Source of the DNA: Undibacterium sp. 5I1
GTDB lineage: Bacteria; Pseudomonadota; Gammaproteobacteria; Burkholderiales; Burkholderiaceae_D
Direction of reading: 5' to 3'
NCBI RefSeq assembly: GCF_034314085.1
Contig: NZ_JAVIWI010000001.1
Coordinates: forward strand, 3,038,001-3,102,000
DNA: 64,000 bases
The first letter of the stretch is position 1. Each line of letters begins with the position of its first letter. The notes under the pieces were generated by a model, which was not told the DNA's origin, ran no database searches, and saw nothing but the letters and a program-made list of their open reading frames with translations. Position numbers and translations under genes: made by a program. Below are positions 27,419 through 36,899 of the stretch, one piece after another.

Positions 27419-28530
27419 ATGGATATTTTTCACATCAATGACACGCAAGTTTTACTTAATCCTGATGCCTCCATTAAGCCGGCAGGATTTGTCTGGCTAG
27501 ATGCGACGCATGATGAAGTGAACCTTGATCCCGAAGCCTGGCGCGAAGAAGTCACTCGCATCACCGGCACGCAAATTTATGATTTGCATTTAAAAGACGC
27601 TGTCAACCTGACGCATCCGTCCTACTTCGATGCGACACAAGATTATGAGATGGTGGTATTCCGCAAACTTGCACTGAATGGTGAAGCAGCAGCAATCCCT
27701 AACGCAGAAACAAACGAGATTCAAAAGCGAAAAATCCCTGCTGTACTCAACAAGCTATTGACGGTGCCAGTATCGTTTTTTTGATGGGAAATGCCTTGGT
27801 CACCGTGCGCTCAGTCAAAAGTCGCACCATCGACAATGCCCGTAGCCGTTTGCTTAATTACAAACATAAGGCAGAAGGTAATGGTCACTCCAGCCGCCTG
27901 CCTTGCTCGCCAGAAGATTTAATGCTGCGCATACTCAATGCGATGGTTGATCAATATCTGGAACTGCGTCAACCGCTGACCCAACAGCTTGACCGCTGGC
28001 AGCATGCCTTGCTCGATCCGCGCCGGCCTTTTAAGAATTGGTTTGCCTTGTTGGATTCACGCATTGAATTGCGCAAGCTCGACAGCCTGTACGAGGAGCA
28101 GCGTGACGCCCTGCAAGAGCTGCGCGATCACATTGTAGATACGCATGACGGCAGCGATAGTGGCGACGGTCGTGCCAAAGATTTGCTACTGGTGCGCACC
28201 AACGACGTGATGGAACACATCAGCCGTGTTCTGAACCATGCGCGGCGGCTGGAGGCATCTTTAGAGTCAGCAGTGCAAATCCACTTCTCGGCAATGGCCC
28301 ACCGCACCAGCGAAATCATGCGCACGCTGACCGTCATCACCGCCTTGTTTATGCCGTTGACCTTAATCACCGGCATTTTTGGGATGAACTTTGTTGAGAT
28401 GCCTTTGCTGAAACATGCTGCAGGATTCTGGATCACCATGGGTATGATGCTAGCGATTGTGATTATTTTATTGCTGTATTTCCGTAGCCAGCGCTACCTG
28501 GAAGACAAAGCCAGCAAACGGCGAGATTAA
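27419..28530 (+). pseudogene. corA: CorA-type magnesium transporter gene split by a frameshift
   Basis: Two adjoining frames make one CorA-like protein. Frame 1 (27419-27784, 121 residues) is the N-terminal cytoplasmic domain and ends VPVSFF-stop. Frame 2 (27781-28530) continues with MGNALVTVRS, the long helical funnel, the signature IFGMNF at about 28378 and two C-terminal membrane helices. The break is at a run of seven T (27776-27782). One more T gives VSFFLMGNALVTVR in frame, the expected family sequence. So it is a one-base deletion, a sequencing error, or a slippery site restoring full-length protein. Frame 2 alone lacks the N-terminal domain and has no ribosome site. CorA forms a pentameric Mg2+ channel in the inner membrane. 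Confidence 0.8.
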
Positions 28531-28553
28531 TCCAATTGGCGTACTATAGCCAT

Positions 28554-28625
28554 ATACTGGGTAGGTGTACATCGATAATATGCTCTATTGTCCAGACTTT
28601 CTCTGGACAATAAAATATACTCCCC
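28554..28625 (-). repeat. dispersed palindromic intergenic element, copy C
   Basis: ATACTGGG begins at 28554. The central inverted repeat is a perfect 10 bp, ATTGTCCAGA (28587-28596) and TCTGGACAAT (28602-28611), loop 5. ATACTCCCC closes at 28617-28625. It lies between corA and sbcB, which point the same way, so it may also carry or affect the sbcB promoter. Confidence 0.8.
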
Positions 28626-28672
28626 TTATTTTTAATTTTTGTTTACATTTTTTGTACAGATAAAAACGACCA

Positions 28673-30121
28673 ATGCAAGAAACCACCTTCCTCTGGCACG
28701 ATTACGAAACCTTTGGCGCGCAAGCAAGGCGTGATCGTCCTGCCCAATTTGCCGCAATCCGCACCGATGCTGAGTTGAACGAAATTGGTCAGCCCATGAT
28801 GTGGTACTGCCAGCCAGCGAATGATTTTTTACCCGACCCGCAGTCCTGCCTGATCACTCATATCACCCCGCAAACCTGTCTGGAACGCGGCATCCCTGAA
28901 TACGAGTTTGCAGCAAAAATAGAGGCAGAACTCGCGCACACTGGCACCATCGGTGTTGGCTATAACACGATCCGTTTTGATGACGAGATCACGCGCTTTA
29001 TGTTCTGGCGCAATCTGATCGATCCTTATGCGCGGGAATGGCAAAACCAGTGCGGGCGCTGGGACATTATGGATATGCTGCGCACGACCTATGCGCTGCG
29101 ACCAGAGGGCATACATTGGCCGACGAATGACGATGGCAAGCCGAGTTTCCGCTTAGAACACCTGACCGCTGCGAATGGCATTGCGCATGAATCAGCGCAT
29201 GATGCCTTATCCGATGTGCGTGCAACCATTGCCCTCGCCCGCCTGGTGCGCCAGCATCAGCCTAAGTTATTTGAGTTTTGTCTGGCGCTGCATAAAAAAG
29301 AAAAAGCGGCGAATGAGATCGGCGTACCGCTGCTAGGCAAACCTTTTCTGCACGTATCCGGCATGTTTCCTACCGAGCGCGGTTGCCTTGCTGTGATGTG
29401 GCCGTTAACGATCCATCCCAAAAATAAAAATGAAGTGATCGCCTGGGATCTGGCGCATGATCCGTCTGAATTGGCGACGCTCGATGCAGCCAGCATACAA
29501 CTACGCATGTTCAGCAAAACTGACGATCTGCCTGAGGGCGTCACACGCTTGCCAGTCAAGACAATTCACCTGAACAAATCCCCCATCGTGATCGGCAACT
29601 TAAAAACTTTATCCGCGCCAATGGCAGAGCGCTGGCAAATCGATCTGACGCAAGTCCACCAGCATGCACAAAAAGCGGCTACGTTAATGGCAGATCAAGC
29701 TGATGCCATGCGTACGCTGTGGGAGCAAGTCTATGCACGCCCACAGCACGAGGCGGCGGATGTTGATGAGGATCTTTATGGCGGATTTATAGGCGCGGGT
29801 GACAGGCGCCTGCTGAATGAACTACGTAATATGAGTCCTGCACAACTCGCTAAGACACATCCTGATTTTCAAGATAGTCGTTTAGCAGAATTAGTATTTC
29901 GTTATCGCGCCCGCAATTTCCCGGATAGCTTAAGCGAAGCTGAACAAGCACAGTGGGAAGAACACCGCATCGCCCGTATGTTAGACGGTGCTGGCAAAGC
30001 ACGGACGGTGGATGATTTTTTCAATCAGATTGATCAGTTGTCCGACACTGCTAGTGAAAGTGATGAAGAAATTCTAGGTGCCTTATACGATTACGCGGAG
30101 ATGGTTGTGCCAGTAAGATAG
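28673..30121 (+). CDS. sbcB: exodeoxyribonuclease I
   Basis: 482 residues. Processive 3'-5' exonuclease on single-stranded DNA, used in recombination and mismatch repair. The DEDDh exonuclease core is at the N-terminus: WHDYETFG (Asp10, Glu12), GYNTIRFDDE (about 98-107) and HESAHDALSDVRAT (about 175-188). The Exo I SH3-like and C-terminal helical regions follow (for example DEDLYGGFIGAGDRRLL, LVFRYRARNFP). Length fits E. coli ExoI (475). Confidence 0.95.
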   Translation: MQETTFLWHDYETFGAQARRDRPAQFAAIRTDAELNEIGQPMMWYCQPANDFLPDPQSCLITHITPQTCLERGIPEYEFAAKIEAELAHTGTIGVGYNTIRFDDEITRFMFWRNLIDPYAREWQNQCGRWDIMDMLRTTYALRPEGIHWPTNDDGKPSFRLEHLTAANGIAHESAHDALSDVRATIALARLVRQHQPKLFEFCLALHKKEKAANEIGVPLLGKPFLHVSGMFPTERGCLAVMWPLTIHPKNKNEVIAWDLAHDPSELATLDAASIQLRMFSKTDDLPEGVTRLPVKTIHLNKSPIVIGNLKTLSAPMAERWQIDLTQVHQHAQKAATLMADQADAMRTLWEQVYARPQHEAADVDEDLYGGFIGAGDRRLLNELRNMSPAQLAKTHPDFQDSRLAELVFRYRARNFPDSLSEAEQAQWEEHRIARMLDGAGKARTVDDFFNQIDQLSDTASESDEEILGALYDYAEMVVPVR

Positions 30122-30148
30122 TAGCGCTATCAGCGCAAACCACTATAA

Positions 30149-30176
30149 AAAATGCCCCGCAATAACGGGGCATTTT
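30149..30176. terminator. bidirectional terminator sbcB / peroxiredoxin
   Basis: Perfect stem AATGCCCCG / CGGGGCATT (extended by A-T pairs at the base) with a 6-base loop. A T-run follows on each strand. It lies between convergent genes. Confidence 0.88.
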
Positions 30177-30196
30177 CGTTGAGAGTATCGACACAA

Positions 30197-30835
30197 TTAC
30201 TTATTCGGCTGCGGCGTAATCCGTAAATACGGCACTGGCGATGTGTATCCTTTTGGATATTTTTGCTTAATCACTTCTTCATCTTTAATCGATAAAGGGA
30301 TGATGACATCATCGCCGTCACGCCAATTACCAGGCGTTGCTACGGTATAGCCATCAGTCAATTGCAAGGCATCAATCACACGCAAAACTTCGTCAAAGTT
30401 GCGACCCGTCGTCAGCGGATAGGTGATGATCAGACGAACTTTTTTCTTAGGATCGATGACGAACAATGAGCGCACAGTGACCGTTTCAGATTGATTCGGA
30501 TGAATCATGTCGTATAGCGCCGCAACTTTGCGATCCGCATCGGCAACGATAGGAAAGCCGACGACCGTCTTTTGCGTCTCTTCAATATCCTTGATCCATT
30601 TCAAATGAGATTCTGCGCCATCTACTGATAAGGCAATCGCTTTTACGTTGCGCTTATCAAACTCAGGCTTCAGCTTGGCGGTTAGTCCTAGTTCGGTAGT
30701 GCAGACAGGGGTGAAATCGGCAGGGTGTGAAAAAAGTACCACCCAAGAATCACCTGCCCAGGCATGGAAATTCAATTTCCCTATCGAAGAATCTTGCTCA
30801 AAATCGGGAGCGGTATCACCTAAACGTAAAGTCAT
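30197..30835 (-). CDS. 1-Cys peroxiredoxin (Prx6 type)
   Basis: 212 residues. Reduces hydrogen peroxide and alkyl hydroperoxides with one active cysteine. The active site PADFTPVCTTELG has Cys45. The long C-terminal domain (VIDALQLTDGYTVATPGNWRDGDDVIIP) and LRITPQP end mark the Prx6/1-Cys subfamily. Start ATG 30835 has GGAGA 5-6 bases upstream; the frame extends four codons further without need. It converges on sbcB. Confidence 0.94.
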   Translation of the reverse strand: MTLRLGDTAPDFEQDSSIGKLNFHAWAGDSWVVLFSHPADFTPVCTTELGLTAKLKPEFDKRNVKAIALSVDGAESHLKWIKDIEETQKTVVGFPIVADADRKVAALYDMIHPNQSETVTVRSLFVIDPKKKVRLIITYPLTTGRNFDEVLRVIDALQLTDGYTVATPGNWRDGDDVIIPLSIKDEEVIKQKYPKGYTSPVPYLRITPQPNK

Positions 30836-30980
30836 TTCATTCTCCATTCAACTGTTAAGTTAAAGACTATAGAACTTGTACGCTCCCGTTTCAAGGACAG
30901 AGTAGTTGCTTGCTTATATCTTAGCTGTTATATCGACGTTATATCGCCGTTATTCAAAGGCATTACCTTGCTCTAAAGAC

Positions 30981-32774
30981 TTAACGCGATGCTTCAAAAG
31001 CAGTAATCGATTTTAGAAATTTCTCAGCATTCTGGTAACCAATCACACGTCCACCAGTAATTTCTTCTCCGCGCTGATTAAAGAAAATAATCCCAGGCGG
31101 ACCAAACAAACCAAAGCGTTTCAGTAATACTTTGTCATCTGCATTATTGGCGGTGACGTCGACTTGCAGCAATAACATCTGGTCCATTTTTGCCTTCACT
31201 TTATCATCGGTGAAAGTCAATTTTTCCATCTCTTTACAAGAGACGCACCAGTCAGCATAAAAATCTAATAGCGCCGCTTTACCTTTTGATTGCGCCAGGG
31301 CAGCATCTAATTCTGCGACAGAGCGCACACGGGTGAAAGTCACGCCATGCTTTTCGCTACCGGTCAAATGCGACAATGGCGCAAACACGTCACGACCACC
31401 TGTGAGCACACCAACCAACTGAATTAGCCCCAGAACAGCAAAGATCACAGCGAATCCTTTGGAATACAAATTACCTTTGTGCAAGAACAATAGGAAAATT
31501 GCATAGCCAAGCACCAGCACCGCCCACGCAATCATCTGCACCCATACTGGGATCACAGGCGAAACCATCCACAATGCCATCGCCAGCATCAGCACGCCGA
31601 AGAAACGCTTGATGCTTTCCATCCACGCACCCGCGCGTGGCAATAAACTACCTGCGGATAAGCCAACAAGCAATAGTGGGACACTCATACCAATTGCCAT
31701 TGCAAACAGAGCAAAACCGCCCACCACGACGTCGCGGGTCTGGCTAATATAAACCAAGGCACCTGCCAGCGGCGCAGCCACACAAGGGCCAACGATCAAT
31801 GCAGAAATTGCCCCCATGACGAATACACCAAATAACTTACCGTTACGCTGACCCTCAGAAGCAACGGTGAGCTTGGTTTGTAAAGCCGCCGGTACTTGCA
31901 ATTGATAAACCCCAAACATCGACAAAGACAAAACTACCATCAGCAATGCAAACGTACCTAGCACCCAAGGATTCTGCAGTGTTGCCGCAAGACCTTCGCC
32001 TACCAAACCAGCACCAATACCTAATGCGGTGTAAACCAGAGCCATCCCCAATGAATACACTAAGGATAGCAAAAAGCCACGGCTGCGGCGGACTGAGGTA
32101 CCCTCGCCGACAATAATGAACGACAAAATTGGCACCATAGGCAATACGCAAGGCGTAAATGAGAGACCAAGCCCAAGTAATAAAAATAAAGGAAGGATAA
32201 CGATCAGCTTGCCACTTTTTAATGCTGCACTAATGCTGTGGATTTCAGTATCAGCGCTATGATCATCTGCGGTATTTGCGACGTCCGATTTGGCTGGAGC
32301 ATCGGCGATCGACAACTTAATTAAAGCATCTTGCGGTGGATAACACAGACCTTGGTCAGCACAACCTTGGCTAGTGACTTTGAGTGTGAAGTCACCTGAA
32401 GCTTGTACGGGAACTTTGACGACTAAGCTATGACGATAAGTTTCAACCTCTTTTTGAAAGGTCTCATCAAACTTAACTTTACCTTTAGGTATCACGACAT
32501 CGCCCAGCTTTGCATTATCCGACGCAAACTTGAAGCGTTCGCGGTACAGGTAATATCCATCAGCAATGTTGAAGTTGATTTCTGCTACGCCAGGCTCGAT
32601 CATCTTACCGCTGACTTTGAAGGCGACTTCGGGATCTAAAAAATCATCCGCAACCGCAACAGATGAAAAACCAAAGAAAAGCAATATCATCGCCGCAACA
32701 CAAGCAAATTGAATACGTAACTGATTAAGATAGCGATTGAACGTGTTTTTCTCGTTGGAATATTGAATCTTCAT
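30981..32774 (-). CDS. dsbD: thiol:disulfide interchange protein DsbD
   Basis: 597 residues. Moves electrons from cytoplasmic thioredoxin across the inner membrane to periplasmic thiol reductants. Order: signal peptide (to VAVADD), N-terminal Ig-like domain with the CADQGLCYPP cysteine pair, then about eight membrane helices with TPCVLPMVPILS and GPCVAAPLAGAL supplying the buried Cys pair. The C-terminal thioredoxin domain has WCVSC (Cys510/Cys513). Start ATG 32774 has AGGA with 7-base spacing; the frame runs 12 codons further. Reduced periplasmic thiols are needed for cytochrome c haem attachment, so it fits with ccsB/resB elsewhere in the window. Confidence 0.95.
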   Translation of the reverse strand: MKIQYSNEKNTFNRYLNQLRIQFACVAAMILLFFGFSSVAVADDFLDPEVAFKVSGKMIEPGVAEINFNIADGYYLYRERFKFASDNAKLGDVVIPKGKVKFDETFQKEVETYRHSLVVKVPVQASGDFTLKVTSQGCADQGLCYPPQDALIKLSIADAPAKSDVANTADDHSADTEIHSISAALKSGKLIVILPLFLLLGLGLSFTPCVLPMVPILSFIIVGEGTSVRRSRGFLLSLVYSLGMALVYTALGIGAGLVGEGLAATLQNPWVLGTFALLMVVLSLSMFGVYQLQVPAALQTKLTVASEGQRNGKLFGVFVMGAISALIVGPCVAAPLAGALVYISQTRDVVVGGFALFAMAIGMSVPLLLVGLSAGSLLPRAGAWMESIKRFFGVLMLAMALWMVSPVIPVWVQMIAWAVLVLGYAIFLLFLHKGNLYSKGFAVIFAVLGLIQLVGVLTGGRDVFAPLSHLTGSEKHGVTFTRVRSVAELDAALAQSKGKAALLDFYADWCVSCKEMEKLTFTDDKVKAKMDQMLLLQVDVTANNADDKVLLKRFGLFGPPGIIFFNQRGEEITGGRVIGYQNAEKFLKSITAFEASR

Positions 32775-33164
32775 GCAAGTCCTATTTCTTGGATGATCCG
32801 TCGCACACAAACAGGTGATTCGTGCGCAATTGAAGGTGGTGATAATTTGCGGTATTTCCTGCTGATGCGATCTTTAAATAATCGCTAATAACTCATCGCA
32901 ATCTGCATTGGTTAATTTGATCAAAAATCCAAACACAATGGATAATTGTTGTGCCAAATACTGACGATGTCCAAATAGTATTTTTGATATGAGGTTCACA
33001 GATACTACCTTCATATTTATAAACACAAAATATTTGGTGTTACCGCTCTCTCATCAAAAACTGGGTAATCACCAGCAAGACGATCGTTTCTATTTCTCAA
33101 AATAAAAATTAGTCTTGCATTTTAACAAGCAATGAGAATATCTGCCCAAATCGATAGAGACAAT
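32775..33164. other. non-coding stretch upstream of dsbD
   Basis: About 390 AT-rich bases between the dsbD start and the ribosomal terminator. A 7-bp inverted repeat AAATACT / AGTATTT spans about 32966-32990 with TGTCCAAA between. It faintly recalls the dispersed element of copies A-E but lacks the terminal blocks. It should contain the dsbD promoter; I could not place it. No gene seen. Confidence 0.4.
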
Positions 33165-33190
33165 AAAAAAGCCAGGCTTAGCCTGGCTTT
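33165..33190 (-). terminator. terminator of the ribosomal cluster after rplQ
   Basis: A 10-bp stem AAAGCCAGGC / GCCTGGCTTT with loop TTA, followed on the minus strand by a T-run. It lies 25 bases after the rplQ stop and ends the whole minus-strand ribosomal block. Confidence 0.9.
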
Positions 33191-33214
33191 CTATATTTTG
33201 ATGCAAACAACAAA

Positions 33215-33610
33215 TTATTCTGCTGTTGGAGCTGCATCTACGTCCGTGACTTCTGGACGATCTAACAATTCTACGTAGGCCATAGGCGCGTTGTCGCCAA
33301 CACGGAAACCCATTTTCAAAATACGCAGATAGCCACCATTACGATTTGCATAACGTGGGCCTAATTCAGCAAACAATTTCAAGACCATTTCGCGATCGCG
33401 CAAACGAGAAAACGCCAGACGCTTGTTCGCTAATGTATCTGTTTTACCCAAAGTCAGAATCGGCTCGATAACGCGGCGCAGTTCTTTTGCTTTTGGCAAA
33501 GTTGTTTTGATGGCTTCGTGGCGCAGCAACGATACTGTCATGTTGCGCAACATAGCCAAACGGTGGGAAGAAGTACGATTCAGCTTACGTAAGCCGTGAC
33601 GATGACGCAT
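33215..33610 (-). CDS. rplQ: 50S ribosomal protein L17
   Basis: 131 residues. L17 binds 23S rRNA near the exit tunnel. [20 protein letters not shown] is the invariant N-terminus. [19 protein letters not shown] and [16 protein letters not shown] complete the family pattern. A short acidic/Ala tail (DVDAAPTAE) follows. AAAGGAA precedes the ATG. It is the last gene of the alpha operon, but 178 bases separate it from rpoA, more than usual. I see no clear promoter in that gap. Confidence 0.98.
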   Translation of the reverse strand: MRHRHGLRKLNRTSSHRLAMLRNMTVSLLRHEAIKTTLPKAKELRRVIEPILTLGKTDTLANKRLAFSRLRDREMVLKLFAELGPRYANRNGGYLRILKMGFRVGDNAPMAYVELLDRPEVTDVDAAPTAE

Positions 33611-33788
33611 GATATTTCCTTTCAGATTTTTAAAAAAATTCCAGCTCTTCTATCACTGCATTGTGCAGCGCGGGCCGGTAATTGCTTGGCACTTCAAATT
33701 ACAAAAACTATCTATTACAGTTAGTCTACTAATACGACTGCGCGGCAAAATATTAATTAAACATTTGCCACACAGCCGTTACAACCAA

Positions 33789-34766
33789 TTATTTTTCCAA
33801 GCCAGCAGGTGGCCAGTTTTCCAGCTTCATTCCTAAAGACAAGCCACGAGACGCCAATACTTCTTTGATTTCGTTCAAAGATTTGCGACCCAGATTTGGC
33901 GTCTTCAACAGTTCGTTTTCGCTACGTTGGATCAAATCGCCAATGTAGTAAATATTTTCTGCTTTAAGGCAATTTGCTGAACGAACCGTCAATTCCAAAT
34001 CATCAACTGGGCGCAACAATACTGGATCAACAGCCGGCGCACGGGATGGCGCTTCAGCAGCAGCTTCGGTACCTTCCAGAGCTGCGAATACATTCAATTG
34101 GTCAACCAGAACACGTGCAGACTGACGAATCGCTTCTTCAGGTGTAATGACACCGTTGGTCTCAATGTTAATGACCAGTTTATCCAAATCGGTACGCTGC
34201 TCAACACGAGCTGACTCTACTGCGTAAGAAACGCGGCGCACTGGCGAAAACGATGCGTCCAGAATCATACGACCAATTGTTTTATTCGCATCTTCGGACA
34301 AACGGCGAACGTTACCTGGCACATAACCACGGCCTTTTTCAACTTTGATTTGCATCTCTAACTTGCCACCGGCAGTCAGGTTCGCAATAACGTGATCTGG
34401 ATTAATCAGCTCTACATCATGTGGCAAATCGATATCCGAAGCCAATACAGCGCCTTCAGTATCCTTCTTTAATGTCAGCGTAACTTCATCACGATTATGC
34501 AATTTGAAGACGATACCCTTCAAATTCAACAACATATCAACTACGTCTTCTTGAACGCCATCCAAAGATGAATATTCATGAACTACGCCAGCGATAGTTA
34601 CTTCAGTTGGGGCATAACCAACCATAGAAGATAACAAAACACGACGCAATGAATTACCCAATGTATGACCATAACCACGTTCAAACGGCTCCATAGTCAC
34701 TTTTGCATGACCAGCGCCCAACATTTCCACATCAATAATACGTGGCTTCAACAGATTGTTTTGCAT
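33789..34766 (-). CDS. rpoA: RNA polymerase alpha subunit
   Basis: 325 residues. The N-terminal domain (about 1-235; [30 protein letters not shown]) dimerises and assembles the polymerase. The C-terminal domain (about 250-325; [34 protein letters not shown]) binds UP elements and activators. AAGGAC lies before the ATG. A terminator-like hairpin lies between rpsD and this gene. Confidence 0.98.
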   Translation of the reverse strand: MQNNLLKPRIIDVEMLGAGHAKVTMEPFERGYGHTLGNSLRRVLLSSMVGYAPTEVTIAGVVHEYSSLDGVQEDVVDMLLNLKGIVFKLHNRDEVTLTLKKDTEGAVLASDIDLPHDVELINPDHVIANLTAGGKLEMQIKVEKGRGYVPGNVRRLSEDANKTIGRMILDASFSPVRRVSYAVESARVEQRTDLDKLVINIETNGVITPEEAIRQSARVLVDQLNVFAALEGTEAAAEAPSRAPAVDPVLLRPVDDLELTVRSANCLKAENIYYIGDLIQRSENELLKTPNLGRKSLNEIKEVLASRGLSLGMKLENWPPAGLEK

Positions 34767-34824
34767 TGCAATGTCCTTGTCAATACCCTCGGCTCGTTAC
34801 ACCGATAAGGCTGATGGCATTAAA

Positions 34825-34856
34825 GAAAAAAGCCTGCCTATCAAAAATAGGCAGGC
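34825..34856 (-). terminator. terminator-like hairpin between rpsD and rpoA
   Basis: Perfect 10-bp stem GCCTGCCTAT / ATAGGCAGGC, loop CAAAA, followed on the minus strand by a T-rich run (34825-34831). It has the full form of an intrinsic terminator yet sits inside the alpha operon. It may be an attenuator or RNA-end stabiliser setting the rpoA to S4 ratio. Confidence 0.75.
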
Positions 34857-34871
34857 AGTGAAACTTGAATA

Positions 34872-35495
34872 TTAGCGTGAATACAATTCAACGATCAAAG
34901 ATTCATTAACGTCGTGAGCGATGTCGCTACGATCTGGCATGGACTTGAAAGTGCCTTCCATTTTCTTGGAATCAACCGCAACCCAAGAAGGCATAGTATT
35001 TTGTTCTGCTAAAGACAAAGCTTCGGCAATACGCACTTGCTTTTTCGCTTTTTCACGAACAGCAACAACGTCACCAGCTTTAACTTGATAAGAAGCAATG
35101 TTAACGACGATATTATTAACAGTGAATGCTTTATGGCTGACCAATTGACGCGCTTCAGCACGGGTAGAACCAAAACCCATACGATAAGCGACGTTATCCA
35201 AGCGAGACTCCAGCAACTTAAGCAGAGTTTCACCAGTGTTACCTTTTTGACGGTCAGCTTCAGCGAAGTAACGGCGGAACTGACGTTCCAAAATACCGTA
35301 CATACGTTTAACTTTTTGCTTTTCACGCAATTGATTACCGTAGTCAGAGGTACGAGCACCAGAAGTGCGACCATGTTGACCTGGTTTTGCGTCTAACTTA
35401 CATTTTGAATCCAAAGAGCGACGAGCGCTTTTAAGAAACAAATCCGTACCTTCACGGCGGGATAATTTTGCTTTTGGTCCGATGTAACGTGCCAC
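34872..35495 (-). CDS. rpsD: 30S ribosomal protein S4
   Basis: 207 residues. Primary 16S-binding protein of early 30S assembly. [20 protein letters not shown] is the N-terminus and there is no zinc Cys cluster. The S4 RNA-binding domain ([32 protein letters not shown]) lies at about 90-155. In E. coli S4 represses the alpha operon. Here 193 bases separate it from rpsK. Confidence 0.98.
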   Translation of the reverse strand: MARYIGPKAKLSRREGTDLFLKSARRSLDSKCKLDAKPGQHGRTSGARTSDYGNQLREKQKVKRMYGILERQFRRYFAEADRQKGNTGETLLKLLESRLDNVAYRMGFGSTRAEARQLVSHKAFTVNNIVVNIASYQVKAGDVVAVREKAKKQVRIAEALSLAEQNTMPSWVAVDSKKMEGTFKSMPDRSDIAHDVNESLIVELYSR

Positions 35496-35600
35496 GGTAA
35501 TTTCCTTTGTTTAATGACGCAGAGCAGAGACATTACTCCGCTGCGCTAGTCTGATCTGCTGACAACCAGACGGTGGTCTTAAAATAATAATCGATACAAC

Positions 35601-35627
35601 ACAAAACCCACCAATTTCATTGGCGGG
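35601..35627 (-). terminator. possible terminator or attenuator between rpsK and rpsD
   Basis: Stem CCCACCAAT / ATTGGCGGG with one mismatch and loop TTC. Minus-strand TTTTGTGTTG follows, a weak T-run. It sits in the 193-base rpsK-rpsD gap. Confidence 0.4.
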
Positions 35628-35688
35628 CTGTATTTTAACGGCTAAACCGATAAAAAGCTAGCAGCGATATCTTTCGATATCTTAGCTA

Positions 35689-36093
35689 TTAGATGCGACG
35701 ACGTTTAGGAGGACGGCAACCATTGTGTGGGACTGGTGTAACGTCTTGAATCAAGGAAATTTTAATTCCAAGGTTATTCAAAGCGCGTACTGAAGATTCA
35801 CGTCCTGGACCAGGGCCCTTGATACGAACTTCCAGATTTTTGATACCGCATTCAACAGCGACTTTACCAGCTGCTTCCGCTGCAACCTGAGCTGCAAACG
35901 GTGTAGATTTACGCGAACCTTTAAAACCCGCACCACCAGCAGTTGCCCAAGAAAGCGCATTGCCTTGACGATCAGTGATCGTGATGATTGTATTATTAAA
36001 AGAGGCGTGCACGTGAGCTATACCCTCTGCAACGTTCTTTTTAACTTTTTTACGAGCGCGGGCTGCGGCTGCGTTATTTTGTGCTTTTGCCAT
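35689..36093 (-). CDS. rpsK: 30S ribosomal protein S11
   Basis: 134 residues. Part of the 30S platform contacting the mRNA exit region. It has [49 protein letters not shown] and the conserved C-terminus [23 protein letters not shown] precedes the ATG. It follows rpsM by 28 bases. Confidence 0.98.
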   Translation of the reverse strand: MAKAQNNAAAARARKKVKKNVAEGIAHVHASFNNTIITITDRQGNALSWATAGGAGFKGSRKSTPFAAQVAAEAAGKVAVECGIKNLEVRIKGPGPGRESSVRALNNLGIKISLIQDVTPVPHNGCRPPKRRRI

Positions 36094-36121
36094 AATATTT
36101 CCTTGAATCTAGTTTCCTAGA

Positions 36122-36487
36122 TTATTTCTTCAAAGATTGCGCTGCTTTACGTGGACCCTTACGTGTACGAGCATTCGTACGTGTACGTTGACCACGGCAA
36201 GGCAAGCCCTTACGATGACGCAGGCCGCGGTAGCAACCTAAGTCCATCAAACGCTTGATATTCATCGAGAGTTCACGACGTAAGTCACCCTCTACGACGA
36301 ATTTTGCAATTTCGTCACGGAGTTTCTCTAGTTCGTTGTCGTCCAGATCTTTAACCTTTTTACTGGTCAAAACACCGGTAGCCACACAAATATCTTGTGC
36401 GCGCGGGCGGCCAATACCATAGATAGCAGTTAAGCCAATTACGGTATGTTGATGATTTGGGATATTAACCCCTGCGATACGTGCCAT
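36122..36487 (-). CDS. rpsM: 30S ribosomal protein S13
   Basis: 121 residues. Sits in the 30S head and contacts the P-site tRNA and the 50S subunit. [20 protein letters not shown] and the C-terminal [20 protein letters not shown] are diagnostic. GAGGAA lies 6 bases before the ATG. First ribosomal gene of the alpha group after rpmJ. Confidence 0.98.
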   Translation of the reverse strand: MARIAGVNIPNHQHTVIGLTAIYGIGRPRAQDICVATGVLTSKKVKDLDDNELEKLRDEIAKFVVEGDLRRELSMNIKRLMDLGCYRGLRHRKGLPCRGQRTRTNARTRKGPRKAAQSLKK

Positions 36488-36514
36488 TCGTTATTCCTCG
36501 TCAAATAACGTCAA

Positions 36515-36628
36515 TTAACCTTGACGCTGTTTATGGCGTGGTTCTGTGCAAATCACACGAACTACACCTTTGCGCTTGATGATCTTGCAGTTGCGGCAAA
36601 TCCGCTTTACTGATGCGAGAACTTTCAT
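36515..36628 (-). CDS. rpmJ: 50S ribosomal protein L36 (zinc-binding form)
   Basis: 37 residues, reading [14 protein letters not shown] at the start and [10 protein letters not shown] at the end. It carries the C+ zinc set Cys11, Cys14, Cys27 and His32. GAGGG precedes the ATG. It lies between infA and rpsM, the usual place. Confidence 0.97.
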   Translation of the reverse strand: MKVLASVKRICRNCKIIKRKGVVRVICTEPRHKQRQG

Positions 36629-36657
36629 TTTTGCCCTCTTTCCTTCTAGTTACTTGT

Positions 36658-36876
36658 TTACTTAGTACGGAACACTATTCGCGCCCGGCTCAAATCATAA
36701 GGCGTCAATTCTACTGTCACCTTATCGCCAGGCAAGATGCGAATATAATTCATACGCATTTTTCCTGAGATATGGCCAAGTACAACATGCCCGTTTTCCA
36801 ACTTAACTCGAAATGTTGCATTTGGAAGATTCTCTAAAATCTCACCCTGCATTTGTATAACGTCGTCTTTTGCCAT
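36658..36876 (-). CDS. infA: translation initiation factor IF-1
   Basis: 72 residues, a single OB-fold. IF-1 blocks the A site during initiation. [40 protein letters not shown] and the terminal RARIVFRTK are typical. Its place between secY and rpmJ is common in betaproteobacteria. Confidence 0.97.
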   Translation of the reverse strand: MAKDDVIQMQGEILENLPNATFRVKLENGHVVLGHISGKMRMNYIRILPGDKVTVELTPYDLSRARIVFRTK

Positions 36877-36899
36877 TCGATCTGCTGTTCCTCTGGGCG

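Noticed and set aside
27419..28530. Reading the corA region as two genuine genes with a 4-base overlap
   Set aside because: The second frame starts in the middle of a conserved CorA stretch and lacks a ribosome site; one added T rebuilds the family protein exactly.
30925..30955. Short direct repeat TTATATCG(A/C)CG before the peroxiredoxin-dsbD junction
   Set aside because: Two copies of about 11 bases with no further structure.
32950..33015. Possible sixth copy of the dispersed element (ATACTGACGATGTCCAAATAG...)
   Set aside because: It has ATACT and TGTCCA but no GGGGAGTAT block and no TGGACA partner; too degenerate to call.
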